NCBI RefSeq assembly: GCF_900156105.1
Contig: NZ_FTMS01000006.1
Coordinates: 102,490 to 166,489 of the forward strand
Origin: Alkalispirochaeta americana
GTDB lineage: Bacteria > Spirochaetota > Spirochaetia > DSM-27196 > Alkalispirochaetaceae
Reading direction: 5' to 3'
Length of the DNA: 64,000 bases
Shown: positions 55,665 through 64,000 of the stretch, piece after piece
Position numbering within the stretch: position 1 is the stretch's first letter
How the letters are laid out: every line of letters starts with the position of its first letter
The notes under the pieces: model-generated
Told to the model about the DNA's origin: nothing
Database searches by the model: none
What the model saw: only the letters and a program-made list of their open reading frames with translations
Translations under genes and position numbers: made by a program

Positions 55665-56353
55665 ATGAGAATATCCAGCTTGTGGTTTATGGATGGTGTG
55701 GACGACATCGCCTATGCCCGGTGGTGCCCTGCCGATTACCGTGCCGACGCAGCACGGCGTGCACTGCGGCGCATCCGGCGAAAAATGCTCGGGGAAGCGG
55801 TGGTTCGCCTTGTGTTCCGGTTTTTTCGGGGTCTCCGTGGTAGCCCTGTCGATGGACTCGCCTCGGGCTCCACGAGTTTCCAAAAACCATCCGGGGAGTC
55901 CCTGGTATGTGCTCGAGATGGTGCTGCCGAGTCGTTCCCCGTCTCACTTGGGGACATACGGGGGGTGTACGATCCGGATGGAACGGTCCGTGACGGGATA
56001 ACCCTTCCCCGACATGTTGCTCCTTCGATATGGGAACGCTTCTATTTTGGAGAGATCCAGCTCGAACCGGTTCCACAGGTTTGGCCTGTCGGAACGGTGT
56101 ACTACATCAGGAATGATCCGTCTACGCTCCTTGCAATCATGGCACTTCGCGCGAGAGGCGTGCCGACGATCCTCGTTCGGCCCTTACTCACGGAAAAGGG
56201 AAAATTGACCGGTACTCCTGCCTCAATGGCGGAGTGCAACTGGCATCGGCGGGTGAAAACCGGGCAATGCCTCAAACGCAAGGGGAATATCATCCCCACC
56301 TGTTGATGCTGGGTGATCCGGGAGAGAAGGCGTTCCCGGTTGCACGCTCATAA
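55665..56353 (+). pseudogene. Frameshifted gene under LacI control, function unknown
   Basis: A good GAAGGAGATGAGGA leader precedes the ATG, and the first frame runs to a stop at 56306. However, the coding-like sequence seems to change frame. YYIRNDPSTLLAIMALRARG in frame one is followed, from about 56185, by HGKGKIDRYSCLNGG and HPHLLMLGDPGEKAFPVARS in another frame that ends at 56353. A middle part (about 55730-55950) also reads better in the third frame (KNHPGSPWYVLEMVLP). This suggests at least one and perhaps three frameshifts. The family is not recognised. It is either a decayed target of the LacI regulator or a sequencing error. Confidence 0.5.
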
Positions 56354-56539
56354 AAGCACAAAAAGAGTGGCCGGGGCGGTCACAGGATGCAGCCAGCGAC
56401 GGTACCTGCGACAGCAACGGCCGGTGGTGCCGGGACAACACCCCGGGCAGGGAGAGGGAACACCAGGGGGCCTCCCTTAACACCCTGCCCGAAGGATCCA
56501 CCAGAGCCACCGGCGACCAGCAAGCGCCGGCGTCCTCCC
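56354..56539. other. 186-base spacer, nothing assigned
   Basis: GC-rich non-coding stretch between the frameshifted gene and the convergent exported-protein gene. It has small GC inverted repeats but no clear terminator with a T run. Confidence 0.4.
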
Positions 56540-58279
56540 CTAGAGCCGGCGAATAATTATGTTGCGACCATCCTGTGTCAGGGCAAGAAATCGACCGTCA
56601 CGCGGTGACCATACCGGGGCGCCAAACCGTCCATTAATGAGCCGTCCATCCACCATCAGGGTCACGGGAGTATGCATTGACCTGTTTGTGCTGTAGTAGT
56701 CCCTGATATCGGCATCGGGGTCATCCGAAACAAGAGCCGCAAATCTTGTTCCATCATTTGATACTGTAAGCGCGAAGAGGTGATGAAACTCCTCGCTTAC
56801 CTGTTCGTTTTCGCGAAAGACGGTCCAGCGCCAGTCGCGATGTGCGTGAATTCGTCGTCTGATCCAGTAAGCTGGGCCTTCGGGCGGAAACACGGAATAC
56901 CTTTCAAAATTATCCATTTCTCCGACAGTATCAAAAGCCTTGTCGTTATGGATAATGCGCCGCACGTTGCCTGAATCGTCAGTGGAAATATCCAAACCGA
57001 TCTGGGGCAAGCCGGTAACCGGGTTGAAAGAAATGTGTATAAGCCTGGAAAAGTCCGAGCCTGCGGGCTCGTAAGGATTCCCGTTTTTAAGGACAACCCC
57101 CTGGCCATCTGCACGCCTGTACGTGATATAGATATCGCCTGTAGGGGAAGCATCGGCCCTTACAGAGGACAGGGTATCGTGCAGCTCGCGGAGGGGCATT
57201 GAAAAGACCACGTTGTTGTTCTGGTCAATCAGAGTGCGGTTATCATTGGATTCAATAATGTTAAGGTAGGCACGATTGTTGGCGATTATTAGGCCCCTCC
57301 CAACCAGCCGGCCTTCACGTTCGAGCAGGGTATTGTTGGAGACTGTGTACAGGTAGGAAAAGCGCCTGTCACCATCCTGGCCGGAGAAAGCCAGTCTGCC
57401 ACTGTCGGAGTAAACCCGACCGATGTTTCTGATGTTCCGCGGCAGGTTAACCCGGCGGGTACCAACAACCACTTCCTGGCCGCTGGAGGTGCTCCCTACA
57501 AAGTATGGAGTGTTGGTGTTATCAACAAAACCGGTGACATACGGAAGAACCGAGGTGTAAGGTCCGCCGACACGCTCGTGATTAATATAAACATGGCGCT
57601 CATTCGTTCGTTCAGGAGCACCGACGTACATCAACTTTGAACCATCGGCCGAATACTCAAGGTTCCATATCCCGGCGTATTCCTGTTTTATGAGCCGGTG
57701 GTTTTCGCGAAGATGCCAGTTGTTGCGGTCGAACTGAACTACAAAGGCTACTTTGCCGGGTGCTTCGGCAACAAGTGGTGTCTGGGAATAGCTCCAGTAA
57801 GAGGTTTGTGGCCGACTGTTGGCATACAGCCGGTAGTGCTGTCCCTCTACTGCGGAAAAAGTCAGCCCCTGGCCGCCCGGGCTGATCCAGTCCGCTACAT
57901 TGGGGTTGTCATGTTTTACTTCCTTAAAGCGGTCAAAAGGACCCAGCTTGTTGCCGTTAAAAACGATAAAGTAGTCGTACCTGTCAAAGTCCTGGACGTC
58001 GCGGTCAACCGACATTGAACCACCCCTGCCGATCGAACGCACCCCGACGTACGATTCATCCTCCCGGCGATAAATTGTCTTGTCGGGGTTCGGCGTTCGG
58101 ACAACCAGAAAAGTAAATCTTTGGGAGCCGTCGTCGTTCAGGCCGATCCGGCCATAGACGAACTCTTCGTTGCCCTGCAGGCGGTAAACCGCATTTGACT
58201 GCGCCGAAATAGCTGCGGGAAGGATCACCATCAACATCAGTACCGAGGAAGTCAGCACTGCCAGAGTATGTCTTTTCAT
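56540..58279 (-). CDS. Exported beta-propeller-like protein
   Basis: 579 residues. A signal peptide (MKRHTLAVLTSSVL..., cleaved near ISAQS) leads into a long beta-rich chain with repeated units such as WNLEYSADGSKLMYVG, GRVYSDSGRLAFSG, ALTVSNDGTRFAAL and PVWSPRDGRFLALT. These look like TolB/WD40-like propeller blades. Asn and Asp content is high and GC lower than in neighbours. No catalytic motif. Possibly a periplasmic or surface binding protein. AAGGAG nine bases before ATG 58279. Transcribed away from the helicase gene. Confidence 0.65.
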   Translation of the reverse strand: MKRHTLAVLTSSVLMLMVILPAAISAQSNAVYRLQGNEEFVYGRIGLNDDGSQRFTFLVVRTPNPDKTIYRREDESYVGVRSIGRGGSMSVDRDVQDFDRYDYFIVFNGNKLGPFDRFKEVKHDNPNVADWISPGGQGLTFSAVEGQHYRLYANSRPQTSYWSYSQTPLVAEAPGKVAFVVQFDRNNWHLRENHRLIKQEYAGIWNLEYSADGSKLMYVGAPERTNERHVYINHERVGGPYTSVLPYVTGFVDNTNTPYFVGSTSSGQEVVVGTRRVNLPRNIRNIGRVYSDSGRLAFSGQDGDRRFSYLYTVSNNTLLEREGRLVGRGLIIANNRAYLNIIESNDNRTLIDQNNNVVFSMPLRELHDTLSSVRADASPTGDIYITYRRADGQGVVLKNGNPYEPAGSDFSRLIHISFNPVTGLPQIGLDISTDDSGNVRRIIHNDKAFDTVGEMDNFERYSVFPPEGPAYWIRRRIHAHRDWRWTVFRENEQVSEEFHHLFALTVSNDGTRFAALVSDDPDADIRDYYSTNRSMHTPVTLMVDGRLINGRFGAPVWSPRDGRFLALTQDGRNIIIRRL

Positions 58280-58399
58280 CACACCAAGCTCCTTAATCAT
58301 GACCCGCGTATACGCAAGACCCGTTTTCTCACTAGCTTAGGTGGTCAGGAACGATACGTCAAATCCTCGCGCTTGGAATCATGAAAGAGCCTCTCACTT

Positions 58400-58454
58400 T
58401 TCTTTCGGGTTTCTTTCGGGTCTCTTTCGGGTCCCTCTCGGGTCTCTCTCGGGG
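58400..58454. repeat. Five 11-bp tandem repeats upstream of the helicase gene
   Basis: TTCTTTCGGGT twice, then CTCTTTCGGGT, CCCTCTCGGGT and CTCTCTCGGGG, directly head to tail, ending 46 bases before the helicase ATG. The period is close to one DNA turn. Confidence 0.85.
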
Positions 58455-58500
58455 GGCGCGCAGGATTGATCCGATCTGCCCGGAGGACTAGACTCACGGC

Positions 58501-61500
58501 ATGGCACGGATAGAGTTTGGCCACACCTGGTGGGGGCGCCGCTGGCTGGATGCGCTCGCTCATATCGACTTTGGAAACCGGTTGCCCCGGGGAAAGCGCT
58601 ATGCCCGAAACGGCTCGGTGAAATCGATCAGTATCGAGGGGACCAGGATCAGCGCGCGGGTCAAAGGTACCAGGCCGACCCCCTACAGCGTGAGACTCAC
58701 GCTCTGGGAGTTCAGGGCCCTCGAGCAGGAGACGATCATCGATCTGGTGAAGGACGATCCCTACTATCTGTCGCAACTGGAGGCGCGCCGGCTCCCGCCG
58801 GAGCTGGAAGGCGTCCTGGCGGAACGGGGAATCCGGCTCTTCCCAAAAAGCTGGAAAGAACTCGCCATGACCTGCTCCTGCCCCGACTGGGCGGTGCCGT
58901 GCAAACACCTCGCCGCGGTGGTGTACATCGTGGCTAACGAAATAGACAAGAATCCCTTTCTCGTCTTTCGGATGCACGGTCTGAACCTCCTGGAGGCGAT
59001 CCACGGCGGGCCGCTGGAGGATAACGGGAAGATCGTCGGGGTCGAGTCGCTGGTTGCCGAAGGCCCGGTGGAGTACGCCTGCTCCCGGGAGTCCCTGGAG
59101 GAGCTCGATCTGGCCGCGATTCCCGATCTCTATCCGGCGACGGCACAACTCCTGACGGAGTTCCCTCTCTTTTATCTTCAGGGGGATTTCAGGGAGCTGC
59201 TGCTGGGGGCGATCCGCAAGACCGGCACGAAGGCAACACGCTACATCAGCCGTCTGGATATCCAGGAGGAATCCCGGACTGCCCCCTCTTCAACGTGTAC
59301 GATGACGATTCAGAAGGGGAGCGGCGGCGTTACCGGAAGGATCGGGTCGGGAGAGGGTGAGGTGGCCTTCGACTCCGACGACTTCTCCCCCTTCGTGGAG
59401 TACCTGCAGCGCCTCTCTGCGGGGGATCTCTCGGTCTATCCGCCGATGGTTTCCTTTCTGATCATGTGCCACAACTTCGCCCTGCGGGTGATGGAGCGCC
59501 ACGCAATTGTGCCGGAACTGATTTCGGTGCGGAAGGACACTTTTATCATCCGGTGGATTCCGGCGCTCTTTAACGGCGAGGTCGCAGAGATTTTCGAGGG
59601 CCTCGTCAGGGCGCTTCCCGGGGAGGTTCTCCGCTACGACCGGAAGCCTCTGCCACGCCGGGAACAGGTGCTCTTTCTGATTTCCTTCTTCCTGCGCCAC
59701 TACCTCCGCCTTCTGGAACCGGTGAAAAATGCCGGGGAACACCCGATTCGGGCGATGTTCTTCCAGGGTGATGAATACCGTCCCGCCAGGTTTGAGGAGC
59801 AGGGCAACGCCCAGACCATTAATCTCTGGCTGGGACGCTTCTTTATACGCCCGATCCACCACCATCCGGTTATCCGCGTGGAGGAAGGGGGCCAGGATGC
59901 TTTCAAATTCGAAGTTCTGGTCGGGGATCGCCGCGAACCCGAGAGCCTGCCCGTGAGTTTTCCGCTCTTTCTGGAATCCCTCGATCCCGAAACGCTCCCC
60001 CTGCTGCGCGATCTGAGTCTGCTCTCCACGTATTTGGGAACGGTGAATACCTTTCTGAAGGAAGGCAGAGCCGTAACGGTTTCCACCGGAAATTTTCTGG
60101 AGGAATGGTTTGGCGCGATACCGGCATTGCGGACGCTGGGGGTGCGAACGGTGGTTCCCAAGGCACTGCGGGAGGTGTTTCAGCCCCATCTTACGCTGGG
60201 GATGAGGAAACGATCGGACTCCGACTCCGACAGGGTTGTGTCCTATACCTCGCTGAAGGATATGCTGGCCGTGGACTGGCACGTCGCTGTGGGAGACGAG
60301 GTGATGCCTGCCGAGGAGTTGTTCGAACTGAGCGAACGCTACGGCCGTTTTGTCCGCTACAAGGACCGGTTTATCGAGCTGGACGAGACCCGGCTGGCAC
60401 AGATTTCCCGAAAAATGGAACGCGATCCCCGCCCCAGGGCGATCGACCTCCTGCAGATCGGCCTGACCGGCACCTATGAGGGCGCACCCATAGCGATGAG
60501 CCCCGAGGCACGCGCCCTCTTTGACCAGCTCCTGAAAGCACCCGAGGCGGAGGTTCCCCCGGGGCTCAGGGCTGAACTTCGGCCCTACCAGCTGCGCGGG
60601 TACCGGTGGCTGTATAACAATTACCGGATCGGCCTTGGTGCGGTGGTGGCCGACGATATGGGGCTGGGCAAGACAGTTCAGGTGATTGCCTTTCTCCTGA
60701 AGCTCCAGGAGGAATCGGCCCTCCGGCCGAACCGGCCCGCCCTGGCGGTTGTGCCGGCGAGCGTGGTAACCAACTGGGAGCGCGAGCTTCACCGCTTTGC
60801 CCCCTCCCTCGTCACGGGGATTTACCACGGGAGCGACCGTACGATGCCCTCCGGGGTCGATGTGATCCTCACCACCTACGCTCTCCTGCGGGGCGATATG
60901 GAGCACTTTGGCTCCCGGAAGTGGTCGGTTCTCATTATTGATGAGGCGCAGAATATCAAGAACACCGCATCGGCCCAGGCCCGGGCGGTGAAGGCCCTCA
61001 AGGCGGGGTTCTCCATCGCGATGACGGGGACTCCCGTGGAGAACCGCCTCCTGGACTACTGGAGCATCATCGACTTTGCCATGAAGGGGTATCTGGGAAC
61101 GAGGGCGTCCTTTAAGGAGCGCTATGCCGTGCCGATTGAACGCTTCCGCGACCAGACTGCCCTGGAGCAATTTCGCACCGTTACGGCGCCGCTCGTTCTT
61201 CGCCGTCTGAAAACGGACCGCACCATTATCGACGATCTTCCGGAAAAGATCGTGATCAACCGCTATCCCCTTCTTACGGGGGAGCAGATGGTGCTCTACC
61301 GGGAGCTGGTTGAGAGGACCGAGGAATTTCTTGGGGAGGCTGAGGGGATCGAGCGGTCCGGGATGGTCTTCAAGCTGATGACCGGCCTCAAGCAGATCTG
61401 CTGCCACCCCCACCTCTACGCCAAACGGGGCGGACGCGGCTCGGCGGTGTCGGGGAAGGCGAAGTTGCTGGCAGAGCAGGTCGGGACTATTGCCGAACGG

Positions 61501-61980
61501 GGAGAGAAAGTGCTGATCTTTACCCAGTTCGCCGAGATGGGGCGGCTGCTCCAGGAGATGATCGATGCCGAGTTGCACCTGCCCTGTCTGTTCCTGCACG
61601 GCGGCAGCTCGCGCAAGGAACGCGATGCCATGGTGGACCGGTTCCAGAACGACCCGACCTACCAGGTGATGGTGCTCTCGATTCGTGCCGGCGGGGTCGG
61701 GCTCAACCTGACCGCAGCGAACCATGTGATCCACTACGACTTGTGGTGGAATCCTGCTGTGGAGCATCAGGCCACCGACCGGGCCTTCAGAATTGGCCAG
61801 AGGAAGGATGTGATGGTCTATCGCTTTATTACCGGCGGGACCTTTGAGGAAAAGATCAGCGCCATGCTGGAGGCCAAGGAGGATCTCGCCGAGCTGACCG
61901 TCGCCCAGGGCGAGAAGTGGCTGACGCAGCTGAGCACTACCGAGATCAGGGACCTGATCGATCTGACCGGCGAGGGATGA
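58501..61980 (+). CDS. SWIM zinc-finger SNF2-family helicase
   Basis: 1159 residues. The N-terminus has a SWIM finger (CSCPDWAVPCKHL, about 122-134). The middle 400 residues are a family-specific region. The C-terminal half is a Swi2/Snf2 ATPase: Walker A DDMGLGKT, DEAQ box IDEAQNIKN, motif III MTGTPVENR, later LFLHGGSSRKERDAMV, GVGLNLTAANHVIHYDLWWNP and DRAFRIGQ. Such proteins translocate on duplex DNA; bacterial members with a SWIM domain are common but little understood. It is a single gene, with five 11-bp repeats in its upstream region. A GGAGGA site lies 13 bases before the ATG. Confidence 0.95.
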   Translation: MARIEFGHTWWGRRWLDALAHIDFGNRLPRGKRYARNGSVKSISIEGTRISARVKGTRPTPYSVRLTLWEFRALEQETIIDLVKDDPYYLSQLEARRLPPELEGVLAERGIRLFPKSWKELAMTCSCPDWAVPCKHLAAVVYIVANEIDKNPFLVFRMHGLNLLEAIHGGPLEDNGKIVGVESLVAEGPVEYACSRESLEELDLAAIPDLYPATAQLLTEFPLFYLQGDFRELLLGAIRKTGTKATRYISRLDIQEESRTAPSSTCTMTIQKGSGGVTGRIGSGEGEVAFDSDDFSPFVEYLQRLSAGDLSVYPPMVSFLIMCHNFALRVMERHAIVPELISVRKDTFIIRWIPALFNGEVAEIFEGLVRALPGEVLRYDRKPLPRREQVLFLISFFLRHYLRLLEPVKNAGEHPIRAMFFQGDEYRPARFEEQGNAQTINLWLGRFFIRPIHHHPVIRVEEGGQDAFKFEVLVGDRREPESLPVSFPLFLESLDPETLPLLRDLSLLSTYLGTVNTFLKEGRAVTVSTGNFLEEWFGAIPALRTLGVRTVVPKALREVFQPHLTLGMRKRSDSDSDRVVSYTSLKDMLAVDWHVAVGDEVMPAEELFELSERYGRFVRYKDRFIELDETRLAQISRKMERDPRPRAIDLLQIGLTGTYEGAPIAMSPEARALFDQLLKAPEAEVPPGLRAELRPYQLRGYRWLYNNYRIGLGAVVADDMGLGKTVQVIAFLLKLQEESALRPNRPALAVVPASVVTNWERELHRFAPSLVTGIYHGSDRTMPSGVDVILTTYALLRGDMEHFGSRKWSVLIIDEAQNIKNTASAQARAVKALKAGFSIAMTGTPVENRLLDYWSIIDFAMKGYLGTRASFKERYAVPIERFRDQTALEQFRTVTAPLVLRRLKTDRTIIDDLPEKIVINRYPLLTGEQMVLYRELVERTEEFLGEAEGIERSGMVFKLMTGLKQICCHPHLYAKRGGRGSAVSGKAKLLAEQVGTIAERGEKVLIFTQFAEMGRLLQEMIDAELHLPCLFLHGGSSRKERDAMVDRFQNDPTYQVMVLSIRAGGVGLNLTAANHVIHYDLWWNPAVEHQATDRAFRIGQRKDVMVYRFITGGTFEEKISAMLEAKEDLAELTVAQGEKWLTQLSTTEIRDLIDLTGEG

Positions 61981-62113
61981 GCGGGATTTGCTTCCAGCCG
62001 GCCGGGCCACACTGGTACCGGTAGTGCTACACTGCAGAGGTGGGAAAAAGATCGCACAATCAAGCATGGTGGCGATGCTGTACAGATGATGAACGAATAT
62101 CCGGGTAGCACTC

Positions 62114-63352
62114 ATGAAGAAACAAAAAAGCAATTCTTGCCAGGCTCAACCACAGAAAACCCGCTTTGACCGATACCTGTGTCTGGGAAGCAACAGAAAG
62201 GGTCTGATTCTTTACGCCCAAAACGAAGACGACGCCGCCCGGCAGTACTTTGATAAACATAAGCAAATCCCCGAAGTCGTTAAGGCCTTAGGGCAGTTCA
62301 ATCCAGGTCACCCCGATGCCATGTGGAACCGGCTGAGCGGCAGCTTGGTACCACAGAAAAAACTATTACCGGGCTGGGAGCTCTGGTGGATCATGGGACT
62401 CTGGATGCTGGTAGTCCAACCTCTATTAGGCTCAGGCCAGGGGACTCCAACCCTTGACATTGACCTGAGCCCACAGAGCCTGAGCGAAAACCTTACTCTC
62501 ATCCACCTTGGGCTTTTCATCGCTGGAATGCTCCATTATCTCAGAATTCTGACAGAGGCTTATGTCATCATGGGTGACCGGCACTACTCGAACAAAAGCC
62601 CTCTGTTTTTTCTGAGCGCTCCCATAACGCTGGTGCTGGCCTACACACCTCTCTGGTTAAGTATTGACGGCATGAATATTCCTTATTCCGGTCTCATTGG
62701 AGGGATAATAGGCATCTTCTTGCTGGTTACCATTATAGTGATACCCCTATTTCTCTTTTTCTACCCCTGGGTCTTCTTTCTTCGGGGTGGTGTGCTTCGC
62801 TTGAACACCCATCCGAAGTTTAAGACCGCCCTGGAAGGCTTTCGACGATCCTCCTATGCCCTGGCTCTGGTACACCTGCTTTCGGTACCGGCCATGATAA
62901 TGAGTGCCGAAGTGGCCCGACAGCTGCTCTTGCCCCACTTTGCCCCCATGGAAGCAATCATACTCGCCCATAAGGATAGCTTCCCTCAAACTTTGATGAC
63001 TCTCCAACTCTTTTGGACCACCTTGTTCACAGGGTTTCTGAAAGCATTCTTTGAAGGTTTTATAATTGTTACGCTTTTGATCATCAGCTTTGAGGTATTC
63101 CGCAAACGAAAAGCAGCCCCAGGAAAACAGCAGCCGGAAGAGCAAGACTTTCAAGAGGCCCTTAAGAACCGAAAACCCCGAATCGACTTACCCCTGGACA
63201 AGCTCAAGGAACAAATACGGGATTACCAGGTCGAAGAACTCCAGCAAACGCCCGAAGTTTCGCCCATCAAGTTAATCAGTTTTGTGAGCCCCAGAATTCT
63301 GTTCTTTCTGCTAAGCCTTACCGTTAACGTGATCCTTCTTGCTTTGCTCTGA
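62114..63352 (+). CDS. Polytopic membrane protein of unknown function
   Basis: 412 residues. A soluble N-terminus (1-85, with YFDKHKQIPEVVKALGQFNP) precedes about six helices (near 90-110, 135-155, 175-200, 205-235, 260-285, 310-335), a charged tail and a last hydrophobic segment (390-412). The AT content is clearly higher than in upstream genes, and the codon use is different, suggesting acquisition. No family recognised. The ribosome site before the ATG is weak. It lies next to mobile debris. Confidence 0.55.
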   Translation: MKKQKSNSCQAQPQKTRFDRYLCLGSNRKGLILYAQNEDDAARQYFDKHKQIPEVVKALGQFNPGHPDAMWNRLSGSLVPQKKLLPGWELWWIMGLWMLVVQPLLGSGQGTPTLDIDLSPQSLSENLTLIHLGLFIAGMLHYLRILTEAYVIMGDRHYSNKSPLFFLSAPITLVLAYTPLWLSIDGMNIPYSGLIGGIIGIFLLVTIIVIPLFLFFYPWVFFLRGGVLRLNTHPKFKTALEGFRRSSYALALVHLLSVPAMIMSAEVARQLLLPHFAPMEAIILAHKDSFPQTLMTLQLFWTTLFTGFLKAFFEGFIIVTLLIISFEVFRKRKAAPGKQQPEEQDFQEALKNRKPRIDLPLDKLKEQIRDYQVEELQQTPEVSPIKLISFVSPRILFFLLSLTVNVILLALL

Positions 63353-63501
63353 ATCAGGCCTGAGTCCGTATAAGATCCCACGCTGGCGGGCTGTTCGAAG
63401 GGGTTTTCACGCACACCCGCTGTGGGCATGGACTCGTCGCACGCGGTCTCACGACGGGCGCACACCTTCCCCGTTCCATCGGGGTTTTTCACCAGGACCT
63501 T

Positions 63502-63819
63502 CTATAACACGCTACAGCTGTCGTAAAGCGCCCGGAGGCACGGGTCGCGGCCCCGCAATTTGATCACCTGTTGGCGGGCATGGAAGACAAGCTTCACCTC
63601 AACCCGGATCAAATGGTCAATCACTTTCCGTAGACGCTTTCGCGTCACCTCGGTCTTGTACGGAAGCTCCTCCATACCAAGCACCGATTGCTCAAGAAAT
63701 CGAAGGATATTGAAGGCAACCAGGGCAACTTTCAGGATCAGGGCCTTCACGGCGAACTTCCCCGACGGGAGGCTCTCAACGTTCATATCGCTTTTCAGCT
63801 CGCTGTGAAGCTGCTCGTC
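63502..63819 (-). mobile_element. C-terminal remnant of an IS1380-like transposase
   Basis: About 105 residues: DEQLHSELKSDM then ESLPSGKFAVKALILKVAL, AFNILRFLEQ and KRLRKVIDHLIRVEVKLVFHARQ, ending at 63502. This is the conserved end of IS1380/DDE transposases, which include LHSELK and LPSGKF. The N-terminal catalytic parts are absent: upstream sequence from 63819 belongs to another reading frame. No terminal inverted repeat was confirmed downstream. Confidence 0.7.
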
Positions 63820-64000
63820 GCGTCGTACCACCGGGCGTTGAAGTAGTATAGTTCGATATCCCTCTCGTATCCCTTGCCCGCGAATAGCCAGGACATCCCC
63901 GGTACCTGCTGTTGATACCTCCAGGAAACAGGAGTAGTATATCTCCATGGATCGTATCGAGCGGCCGCTGAATCCCATGGCGGATGTTTTCGTCCGGTAT
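63816..64000 (-). pseudogene. Rhs/YD-repeat-like fragment joined to the transposase remnant
   Basis: In a different minus-strand frame this reads WLFAGKGYERDIELYYFNARWYDAT, given here in pieces: FAGKGYERDIEL and YYFNARWYDAT. LYYFNARWYD is a hallmark of the Rhs core end (usually followed by TGRF). Here the Rhs match stops after DAT, where the transposase remnant begins; the frame then ends within seven codons. It is truncated by the window edge. Confidence 0.55.

Noticed and set aside
58400..58454. CRISPR-like array or iteron origin
   Set aside because: There are no spacers, the units are only 11 bp, and no replication gene is adjacent.
59290..62133. A 947-codon open frame antisense to the SWIM-SNF2 helicase
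   Set aside because: It is opposite a gene with clear helicase motifs; high GC lengthens antisense frames. No domain is recognisable.
63353..63501. Terminal inverted repeat of the IS remnant
   Set aside because: The other end is missing, so no pair can be matched; not reported as a feature.

Overview
The window is GC-rich, densely coding bacterial DNA: about 52 protein genes, including two broken genes and one edge fragment, with no rRNA or tRNA seen and no gene-free stretch longer than 300 bases. I infer a free-living, metabolically versatile Gram-negative bacterium, most probably a spirochaete of the Spirochaeta/Alkalispirochaeta type. The pointers are a CheX chemotaxis phosphatase, many TPR proteins, a CUT1 sugar-binding protein whose mature N-terminus reads AGGQKED, a cyclic-nucleotide-domain aspartase and a GT4 glycogen synthase. 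This taxonomic call is inference; no ribosomal marker is present.

Region by region. 0-4.5 kb: a TPR protein, a YtrA-type GntR regulator with an ABC-2 exporter (three overlapping genes, plus an operator), then a small GTPase-like protein and MsrB. 4.5-10 kb: a 1262-residue hybrid histidine kinase with a PhnD-like sensor domain and an Asp-Gly repeat, and a large membrane protein. 10-12.6 kb: an ERCC4-type nuclease whose last codons run into a decayed second copy of the exporter/msrB block, then a SEC-C protein. 12.8-15.5 kb: NhaC-type antiporter, CheX, MarR regulator. 15.5-18 kb: serC-gdhA operon. 18.1-21.7 kb: a tightly overlapping operon of a small unknown protein, a flavin monooxygenase, a type III polyketide synthase and a methyltransferase, very like the Streptomyces srsABC phenolic-lipid operon. 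21.6-33.9 kb: TPR protein, class II aldolase, AvtA, SerA, cyclophilin, RadA, TraB, DHH phosphoesterase, TPR lipoprotein, Dps with a PerR/Fur-like operator, and another TPR protein. 33.9-39.9 kb: citrate synthase with an insertion, Na/Pi cotransporter, MFS transporter, glycogen synthase.

40-48.7 kb is a seven-gene minus-strand operon: sugar-binding protein, two CUT1 permeases, CutC, a ROK regulator, an M81 (MlrC) metalloenzyme and an aspartase fused to a cyclic-nucleotide-binding domain. It has a strong promoter overlapped by a palindrome. 48.8-54.5 kb: an SDR, then glycerate kinase, TPR protein and GntP permease with a CdaR regulator, which together look like a glycerate-use module. 54.5-58.3 kb: a LacI regulator with two perfect operators, a frameshifted gene under the second one, and an exported beta-propeller-like protein. 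58.4-64 kb: a SWIM-SNF2 helicase behind five 11-bp repeats, a lower-GC membrane protein, and at the right edge the tail of an IS transposase joined to an Rhs-like fragment.

Metabolic links: SerA and SerC give two of three serine-pathway steps, and GdhA supplies the glutamate SerC needs. Citrate synthase, aspartase and AvtA connect amino acids to the central pathways. The right-hand 10 kb (LacI onward) has softer, lower-GC codon use and mobile debris, and looks like accessory DNA.
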